Source: JBLRWS01 sp047921075 (GTDB taxonomy: Bacteria > Bacteroidota > Rhodothermia > Balneolales > Balneolaceae). Taken from it: a DNA stretch of 6,798 bases. The DNA lies in the NCBI GenBank assembly GCA_047921075.1, contig JBLRWS010000094.1:1-6798 (forward strand). Direction: 5' to 3'. How positions within the stretch are numbered: position 1 is the first letter of the stretch; each line of letters begins with the position of its first letter. Positions 1-5,394 of the stretch are shown here, piece by piece. Under the pieces are notes generated by a model, which was given only the letters and a program-made list of their open reading frames with translations, did no database searches and was not told the DNA's origin. The translations under genes and the position numbers were made by a program.

Positions 1-104
1 ATTGGGGTACTTTGCGATGTAAAAACAATGGTCCATCACTTTTTGTCCATGTAAACTACGATTCGGCCGGTGTGTTTTTACAGGCATCGCATGCATACCC
101 CAAT
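1..104. repeat. Imperfect inverted repeat at the left edge
   Basis: Three blocks near the left edge are repeated in reverse complement. ATTGGGGTA (1-9) matches TACCCCAAT (96-104), GCGATG (14-19) matches CATCGC (85-90), and TGTAAAAACA (18-27) matches TGTTTTTACA (73-82). The right arm is a few bases longer, so small bulges would be needed to pair the arms, and the loop is about 45 nt. The pairing is too extended to be likely by chance. It could be a long hairpin in a 3' untranslated region, the end of a degraded mobile element, or part of a larger structure cut by the window edge. There is no T-tract after it, so it is not a simple terminator. Confidence 0.6.
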
Positions 105-167
105 GAGCAATCACCGCCTGCACAAATCAAAGGCCGGATTGTTCATCAGCCTGAAATCGGTTTTTAT

Positions 168-214
168 GGATCTATTCAACAACCCATAGGAAACAGAATA
201 GAGCCGCTTTTTTT
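168..214 (+). terminator. Possible weak intrinsic terminator
   Basis: GGATCTATTC (168-177) pairs with GAATAGAGCC (196-205) with a single mismatch across a loop of 18 nt. The stem is followed by GC and seven consecutive T (208-214). This has the form of a plus-strand terminator for a gene ending upstream. The large loop and AT-rich stem make it weak, and the alternative pairing TATGG (165-169) with CCATA (184-188) competes with it. Confidence 0.28.
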
Positions 215-299
215 CTGATGGTTAATCGAACTCAGATAAATGAGCTAATTAGACTCTTTTATCCAAAATATTAAATAATTCAAGAGCGAACGAAAAGTG

Positions 300-319
300 C
301 GTTTAAAAGCTTTAAAACG
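300..319. promoter_or_regulatory. Near-perfect 20-bp palindrome, possible protein-binding site
   Basis: CGTTTAAAAGCTTTAAAACG reads the same on both strands except for one mismatched pair (305/314). It sits about 240 bp upstream of the transporter start in AT-rich DNA. Its core (AAAGCTTT) resembles a LacI-type operator only loosely and lacks the usual central CG, so it could bind another regulator or be a chance AT-rich palindrome. Confidence 0.25.
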
Positions 320-450
320 ACTCGGGAAGAGAGTTGTGAGCGCCTTGTTAGAAAAACGTTACAGATTCATAAGGTGTTAAGCGGATACAAAGAGCATAAA
401 AAACAATGATTTAAGAGGTGTCCAATGGTACGGGAACTTTATATTTTTTT

Positions 451-490
451 TATGAAAGCGATTTTTTATACTGAAAGAGATCGTTTCATA
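451..490. promoter_or_regulatory. Degenerate upstream operator copies
   Basis: Two partial versions of the downstream palindrome lie here. At 451-468 the left half TATGAAAGC is identical to the half-site of the perfect operator, while the right half GATTTTTTA keeps 6 of 9 bases. At 472-488, TGAAA and TTTCA face each other across 7 bases, and TTTCATA (484-490) is again an exact short half-site. The centre of the first copy (459.5) lies 65 bp from the centre of the perfect palindrome (524.5), close to six helical turns. A dimer-of-dimers repressor could therefore in principle loop between them. This is inference; only the matches are seen directly. Confidence 0.38.
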
Positions 491-508
491 AAGGTATATC
501 TCATTTTG
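471..508 (+). promoter_or_regulatory. Candidate promoter of the SusC/SusD operon
   Basis: Two overlapping readings are possible. The classical one is CTGAAA (471-476, 4 of 6 to TTGACA), an 18-bp spacer, and TATATC (495-500). The Bacteroidota-type -7 element TAnnTTTG has one mismatch at TCATTTTG (501-508), but I find no clear TTTG -33 partner at the right distance. Either would start transcription around 507-515, directly before or inside the palindrome at 515-534, which fits repression from that site. Neither match is strong. Confidence 0.28.
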
Positions 509-514
509 TAGACC

Positions 515-534
515 TTATGAAAGCGCTTTCATAA
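515..534. promoter_or_regulatory. Perfect palindromic LacI-family-type operator
   Basis: TTATGAAAGCGCTTTCATAA is a perfect 20-bp palindrome with a central CG (GC|GC core), ending 22 bp before the transporter start codon. The inner 14 bases, TGAAAGCGCTTTCA, have the form of an ideal catabolite-responsive or LacI/CcpA-family operator. LacI-family proteins bind such sites as dimers, with the hinge helix entering the central CpG. Its position just downstream of the candidate promoter suggests repression, relieved when a sugar or sugar-derivative effector is present. The regulator gene is not in the window. The palindrome is seen directly; the family assignment rests on known operator consensus and is not proof of binding. 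Confidence 0.72.
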
Positions 535-556
535 ACCTAACCCTAATCGATCAAAT

Positions 557-3500
557 ATGAATTACATAAAGCTACGGAAAGACAGGACTTCCTGGACTCG
601 CGTATGGAATTCTCTTCTTCGGGGCGCAATGTCCTCTGCAGGAGTAGGATTTTTGGCGTTCGCGCTTATTGCCGGCCTTGGATTCAGCGATTCAGTTGCT
701 CAAGACAGAGTAGAAGTATCCGGAACAGTTGTTGATGCAGCCGACGGTTCACCTCTGCCAGGAGCAAGTGTGATTGTTCAAGGTTCAAGAGAAGCAACCG
801 GTTCCACAATCGGAACTCAGACAGACTTTGATGGTCAGTTCACACTTCGCGTGCCATCCAACCTTAATATATTGGTGGTTACCTTTGTCGGATTCGACCG
901 CCAGGAAGTGCCTATAGACGGCCGAACCAATATTCGAATTGAAATGCAGCCCGATTTCCGAACCCTCGATGATATTGTCGTGGTAGGTTACGGTGTTCAG
1001 GACCGACGCGAAATTACCAGTTCGGTAACCAGTGTAAGTGCTGAGGACTTTAATCGCGGTAACATTCAGGATACACAGCAGCTTCTGCAAGGTAAAGTTC
1101 CCGGATTGACGATCTCCCGTCCCGGCGGCGATCCCAACGCAGACTTTACGATTCGAATGCGGGGCTTGGCCACCTTTGGTGCCAATACCGAGCCGCTTGT
1201 CGTAATTGACGGTGTCATCGGTGCCGATTTCAACACGGTTGATCCTAACGATATTGCTACCATTGATGTGCTTCGTGATGCATCGGCCGCTGCGATCTAC
1301 GGAACCCGTGGCGCAAACGGTGTAATTCTTGTAACCACAAAGAGTGGTACCAGGGGAGCCGATGTTCCTGTTACCGTTAATTATAATGGCCAAATCACGA
1401 CCAACTTTATTGAGAGAAAGTTGGATGTGCTTTCAGCCGATCAGTTCAGAGCTGAAATTCAGCGCCAGGGCAGACCCGGATTGGATTTTGGTGATAACAC
1501 CGACTGGTTCGACGAAATTACTCAAAACGGATTCACTCAGGTTCATAACCTGGCTATTTCGGGTGGAGGTGAAAATACCTCGTATCGCATTTCCGGTAAC
1601 TTCCGGGATACCGAAAACATCCAACGGGGAACCGGCTTTGAGCAGGTAGGCGGCCGGTTGAATCTCACCCATCGTGCCTTGGATAACCGACTGCAACTGC
1701 AGGGAAATATTTCGATTACCAATCGTGATGAAGATCGCGGATTTGGCGAAGCCTTCCGGTACGCTGCTGCCTTTAATCCAACGCGGTCTGTACGCGATCC
1801 AAACTCAAATTTTGGTGGGTTTTCCGAACAGGACGCCTTCGACATGTTCAACCCCGTTGCTATTCAGGAGTTGGCCATAAATGTAGCTGACCAACGACGT
1901 ATTGTCGCCTCACTGGGCGCCGATTATGATTTTGATGATCTGCTGCCGGGGCTTACGCTGGGTGCTTTCTACTCGGTCGAAACGTTTGATGAAACGCGCG
2001 GAGAGTTCTACTCCCCCGATGCCCGTTTCCGTGGCTTTGGCCGTAACGGACTGGCCCGACGAGGGGATGTAAATAACGAAACCGAGCTTTTTGAAGCCAC
2101 TGCACGGTATTCCAATACCTTCGAACGCATACGGCTGGAATCTGTTTTTGGATACTCCTTTCAGGAATTCACCAATGAAAGCCGCTTTATCGAAGCCGGA
2201 AACTTTATCACCGGCGATGTACTCTCCTTTAACCGCCTCGCAGCTGCGATCGATGTTCAAGATGGGATCGCCACGGTTGATAACTTCCGCGATGAAAACC
2301 GAATCATCGGCGCATTTGGCCGCGTGAACCTCACATTCGATAACACCTACTTCTTTAGTGCAAGTTATCGTCGGGAAGGATCCACACGGTTTGGTGCCAA
2401 CAACCGCTGGGGCGACTTCTTTGCGTTCAGTGGCGGTGCAGAGCTGACCAATATCTTTGACATTGGCTTTGCCGATGAACTGAAGCCGCGTATCAGCTTT
2501 GGCCGAACCGGCCAGGACGCACCGTTCAACGGTATCTCTCAGTTCCTCCTTCAGCCAACAGGAAACAACTTCCTGGTTGACGGTGAGTTTATCCCGGTAT
2601 TCGGGCCCGTTCGTACGCCAAATCCGGATCTGCGATGGGAAACCAAAGAAGAGATCAACATTGGTGTTGATTTTGCGGTTCTCAGCGGACGTCTTACCGG
2701 TTCTATTGATGTCTACCGATCGGATACGGATGACCTGATTCTGGAGCAAAGTGTAGATGCGGCCACCAACCCGGCACCAACACAATTTGCAAACGTTGGT
2801 GCGATTCGCAACGAAGGTCTCGATATCGGTGTAAACTTCAACGCCATCCAACGCCAGAATGTAAACTGGTCGACCGGTATTACATTTTCAACATCCGATA
2901 CGGAACTGAGACGGTTCCAGTTTGAAAATGCTCAATTCATCGCCAACATGGGTGCCCCCGGCTTGAATGACACACAGTTGATTCGTGTGCAGGAAGGGGC
3001 CAACATCGGCGATATTTGGGGACCGCGATTTGCCAAATTCTCAGAAGCTTCTGATGGCTTCCTTGATGGAGACGGCAACCCGCTGGTTGGCGCATGGCTC
3101 TTCTTTGATAAAGATGGAAACTTGGTCCGCCCCGAAAGCATTACCGACGAAGACCGAACGGTATTGGGTAACGGATTACCTGACTTTACCCTGGGCTGGA
3201 ATAACACCGTAAATTATAAGAACTGGGATTTCAACATGTTCTGGCGCGGTGCCTTCGGCCATCAAATGGTCAACTCATTTGCGGTATTTCAGACCAACCC
3301 AACGGTGATCAATAACCGAAATATTACTGAGGACGCTCTCGGACTTCAAGGTCTGAACGAAGCACCCCAGTTTTCGAGTTTATATGTCGAAAATGCGGAC
3401 TTTTTCCGGTTAGACAATCTGACAGTTGGGTACACGTTTAATTTCTTAGACGGTGGCCCGATTAATCGATTGCGTCTATTCGCTTCCGGCAACAACCTCT

Positions 3501-3673
3501 GGACCATCACCAATTACAGCGGTGTAGATCCCGAAGTACAATTTGCCGATGTAGGTCCAACGGACAATGCCGGCGATGCAGGAGCTGCAAATCCGTTAGC
3601 ACCTGGTATTGAACGAAGAAATCAATGGTTCACGCAGACATCGATTACCTTCGGTGTGAATATTGACTTTTAA
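557..3673 (+). CDS. SusC/RagA family TonB-linked outer membrane transporter
   Basis: This gene encodes a complete 1038-residue outer-membrane TonB-dependent transporter, the usual size for the SusC family. It forms a 22-strand barrel that imports a large substrate delivered by the SusD-like lipoprotein encoded next. Residues 1-49 form a signal peptide with a long basic n-region, a hydrophobic core at about 26-42 and probable cleavage near SVAQ|D. A CarboxypepD_reg-like domain spans about 53-132, beginning VSGTVVDAADGSPLPGA. It is followed by the family-typical DDIVVVGYG stretch and a plug domain (about 145-263) containing VVIDG (215-219) and LRDASAAAIYGTRGANGV (from 239). The remainder is the barrel. 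Near its end lie the SusC-typical LDGDGNP (836-842), DKDGN (851-855) and GNGLPDF (871-877), and the protein closes on a phenylalanine as outer-membrane proteins do. The start at 557 is the first ATG after an in-frame stop at 518. The alternative ATG at 629 would lose the positive n-region. There is no Shine-Dalgarno sequence, as usual in these phyla. The substrate cannot be read from the sequence. Confidence 0.97.
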   Translation: MNYIKLRKDRTSWTRVWNSLLRGAMSSAGVGFLAFALIAGLGFSDSVAQDRVEVSGTVVDAADGSPLPGASVIVQGSREATGSTIGTQTDFDGQFTLRVPSNLNILVVTFVGFDRQEVPIDGRTNIRIEMQPDFRTLDDIVVVGYGVQDRREITSSVTSVSAEDFNRGNIQDTQQLLQGKVPGLTISRPGGDPNADFTIRMRGLATFGANTEPLVVIDGVIGADFNTVDPNDIATIDVLRDASAAAIYGTRGANGVILVTTKSGTRGADVPVTVNYNGQITTNFIERKLDVLSADQFRAEIQRQGRPGLDFGDNTDWFDEITQNGFTQVHNLAISGGGENTSYRISGNFRDTENIQRGTGFEQVGGRLNLTHRALDNRLQLQGNISITNRDEDRGFGEAFRYAAAFNPTRSVRDPNSNFGGFSEQDAFDMFNPVAIQELAINVADQRRIVASLGADYDFDDLLPGLTLGAFYSVETFDETRGEFYSPDARFRGFGRNGLARRGDVNNETELFEATARYSNTFERIRLESVFGYSFQEFTNESRFIEAGNFITGDVLSFNRLAAAIDVQDGIATVDNFRDENRIIGAFGRVNLTFDNTYFFSASYRREGSTRFGANNRWGDFFAFSGGAELTNIFDIGFADELKPRISFGRTGQDAPFNGISQFLLQPTGNNFLVDGEFIPVFGPVRTPNPDLRWETKEEINIGVDFAVLSGRLTGSIDVYRSDTDDLILEQSVDAATNPAPTQFANVGAIRNEGLDIGVNFNAIQRQNVNWSTGITFSTSDTELRRFQFENAQFIANMGAPGLNDTQLIRVQEGANIGDIWGPRFAKFSEASDGFLDGDGNPLVGAWLFFDKDGNLVRPESITDEDRTVLGNGLPDFTLGWNNTVNYKNWDFNMFWRGAFGHQMVNSFAVFQTNPTVINNRNITEDALGLQGLNEAPQFSSLYVENADFFRLDNLTVGYTFNFLDGGPINRLRLFASGNNLWTITNYSGVDPEVQFADVGPTDNAGDAGAANPLAPGIERRNQWFTQTSITFGVNIDF

Positions 3674-3675
3674 TA

Positions 3676-5274
3676 ATGGCAACCGAAAACAAAACGATTA
3701 TGAATTTTATTCGATCAAAAACACTATTTGTAGGTAGCTTTTTAGCGATCCTGTTCGGGTTTGCCTGTACAGATTTGAATGAAAAGCTGCCCAGTGAAGT
3801 ACGCGCTGAAGATTTCTTTCAGAACGAAACACAAATTCTGTCAGCATTAGGTGAGGCGTATGTCGTTCTCGCCGCCGGCGGAATGTGGGGAAGCCACAAC
3901 GGGCTCTGGTCTATCCATCAGGTCTCTTCCGACGAAACAGTGATTCCCCAACGGGGACAAGACTGGTTCGACGGCGGTATCTGGCTCCGTATGCACCGGC
4001 ATACCTTTAACACGGAAGAAGGTGCTTTTGAAGGCGCATGGGCTGAACTCTTTCGCGGGGTGAACACCTCCAACCGGGTGATGTTCCAACTGGAACAAGC
4101 CGTGGCTGACGGAGTGGTAGAACCTGCACTGGCCGGTGAGTTTATTGCAGAGCTGCGTGCACTGCGCGCTTTCTACTACTACTGGCTGCTCGATACGTTC
4201 GGAAACGTCCCCATTGTGGATGATTTCGTAAATGCTCCCGCCAATCCCGGAAACAATCCGGATTTTCAAACAGGGCGAACCGCAGTTTTTAACTTTGTAG
4301 AACAAGAACTGCTCGATGTGGTTAATTTGGTAACCGACGATGTAGCCGGCTCCAGAGGACGCATCAACAAGTTTGGCGTGCATTTTCTTTTGGGTAAACT
4401 CTACCTGAATGCGGAAGTGTATACCGGACAAGAGCGTTACTCTGATGCGATTTTTCATTTCAATGAGATCGTTGAATCAGGTGAATATTCGTTAGCGCCC
4501 AATTTCTTCGATACCTTCAGCATCAATAATGCCAATGCTGTAGAACACATCTTTGCTATCCCGTTTGATGAAGTCTTCCTTCCCGGATTTGAACTCAATC
4601 AGATGACACTCCACTACGGACAGCAGTTTGAGTTTAATCTGCAGGATCAGCCCTGGAACGGATATGCAACGCTTCAAAGCTTCTACGAATCGTTTGAAGA
4701 AGATGATGTCCGACGGGATGGATTCTTAACCGGTACGCGCTTCCGACAAGATGACGGCACACCGATCGAAGACCCCGATTTTGAAGGTGCTCCTATCGAT
4801 GATGATCCCGAACTAAACCTGCGGACCTCTATCAATGAACTGGAACCCAATGCCTGTCGTGAATGTGGCGCCCGGTTTGCGAAGTTCGAAATCGGTATCG
4901 GATCACTCCCTAATATGAGCAACGACTTCCCGGTCTTCCGATATGCAGACGCCGTCCTCTCTCTGGCAGAAGCTGAGTGGCGCGAAGGTGTAGGTACTCC
5001 GGAAATGCGAGTTAACGATATCAGAAGCCGTTACGGACTCGACCCAATGACGTTAAACTCTGAGAATCTCCTCGCCGAGCGAGGCCGTGAGCTCTACCTG
5101 GAAATGTGGCGCCGACAGGACCTCATTCGGTTTGAAGGAACTCAGGGTCCAACAGCATTTAACGATGAGTGGGATTTTAAGGAAGTATCTGAGCAATTCA
5201 GAACGGTCTTCCCAATTCCGCGAAATGTTCGTCAGACCAACCCGAATCTTGTTCAAAACCCGGGTTATCAGTAG
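3676..5274 (+). CDS. RagB/SusD family nutrient-uptake outer membrane lipoprotein
   Basis: This is the surface lipoprotein partner of the preceding transporter, forming the lid that captures substrate above the barrel. It has 532 residues, within the family's normal 500-600. The lipoprotein signal peptide ends in FGFAC with the lipidated cysteine at residue 31, followed by TDLNEKLP, a typical SusD mature start. The helical TPR-like scaffold shows the family hallmarks ELRALRAFYYYWLLDTFGN (from 159), WRRQDLIRFEG (478-488) and the C-terminal PIP...NPNLVQNPGYQ (513-532). An acidic segment at 359-382 precedes a C394-R-E-C397 pair that is not a general family feature. The ATG at 3676 lies 2 bp after the upstream stop codon. 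The ATG at 3700 gives a more standard 22-residue signal peptide beginning MNFIRSKT and may be the true start. Tight spacing means co-transcription with the transporter. The ligand is unknown. Confidence 0.96.
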   Translation: MATENKTIMNFIRSKTLFVGSFLAILFGFACTDLNEKLPSEVRAEDFFQNETQILSALGEAYVVLAAGGMWGSHNGLWSIHQVSSDETVIPQRGQDWFDGGIWLRMHRHTFNTEEGAFEGAWAELFRGVNTSNRVMFQLEQAVADGVVEPALAGEFIAELRALRAFYYYWLLDTFGNVPIVDDFVNAPANPGNNPDFQTGRTAVFNFVEQELLDVVNLVTDDVAGSRGRINKFGVHFLLGKLYLNAEVYTGQERYSDAIFHFNEIVESGEYSLAPNFFDTFSINNANAVEHIFAIPFDEVFLPGFELNQMTLHYGQQFEFNLQDQPWNGYATLQSFYESFEEDDVRRDGFLTGTRFRQDDGTPIEDPDFEGAPIDDDPELNLRTSINELEPNACRECGARFAKFEIGIGSLPNMSNDFPVFRYADAVLSLAEAEWREGVGTPEMRVNDIRSRYGLDPMTLNSENLLAERGRELYLEMWRRQDLIRFEGTQGPTAFNDEWDFKEVSEQFRTVFPIPRNVRQTNPNLVQNPGYQ

Positions 5275-5298
5275 TACCTCTTGTAGTTGTAGGTAACC

Positions 5299-5333
5299 AA
5301 AAGCCACGCCCTATAATGGGTGTGGCTTTTTTT
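5299..5333 (+). terminator. Strong intrinsic terminator after the SusC/SusD pair
   Basis: AAAAGCCACGCCC (5299-5311) pairs with GGGTGTGGCTTTT (5318-5330) over 13 positions with one G-T wobble. The loop is TATAAT, and the stem runs straight into a seven-T tract (5327-5333). It begins 24 bp after the SusD stop codon, so it ends the two-gene transcript. The A-run on the left arm means it could also work on the opposite strand, although no minus-strand gene is seen to use it. Confidence 0.92.
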
Positions 5334-5348
5334 AATTCCCTATCTTCG
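5321..5348 (+). promoter_or_regulatory. Candidate promoter of the FG-GAP lipoprotein gene
   Basis: TATCTTCG (5341-5348) differs by one base from the Bacteroidota -7 consensus TAnnTTTG. The best upstream partner is TGTG (5321-5324), within the terminator stem, 16 bp away and shorter than the usual spacing. It would give a leader of about 40 nt before the ATG at 5395. The need for a promoter follows from the terminator just upstream; the exact element is uncertain. Confidence 0.33.
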
Positions 5349-5394
5349 TGCTGCATGATCTGAAACCGTATGTTCTACCCCAATCGGCTATTGA

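Larger units (their letters stand above)
1..556. other. Intergenic and regulatory region without a supported gene
   Basis: I see no supportable gene in this stretch. Plus-strand frame 3 is open from the window edge to the stop at 216-218 but its internal starts are weak, and the predicted peptide shows no recognisable family, signal peptide or domain. On the minus strand one frame stays open from about position 124 to the window edge, again without a recognisable product. Plus-strand frames 1 and 2 end at 52-54 and 20-22, so the tail of an upstream gene could end there. From about 220 onward the sequence is AT-rich, as expected for a leader or promoter region of the downstream transporter gene. 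Confidence 0.6.

Noticed and set aside
1..124. Minus-strand open frame running off the left edge (internal ATG at about 94)
   Set aside because: Only about 30-40 codons are visible, and the part next to the inverted repeat may be open by chance. There is no recognisable motif.
12..218. Plus-strand 68-codon frame with a TTG start at the left edge
   Set aside because: It has a weak start, no ribosome-binding context and no recognisable domain, and it overlaps an inverted repeat and a possible terminator hairpin. It could be the tail of an upstream gene, but nothing supports that.
785..1393. Minus-strand 202-codon open frame inside the transporter gene
   Set aside because: It lies wholly antisense to a clear SusC plug domain, its predicted protein matches no family I recognise, and such frames arise from codon bias of the real gene.
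1910..2851. Minus-strand 313-codon open frame inside the transporter barrel
   Set aside because: It is long, but fully antisense to a continuous, family-typical SusC barrel. The predicted peptide lacks a recognisable domain or signal peptide, so it is best explained as a shadow frame.
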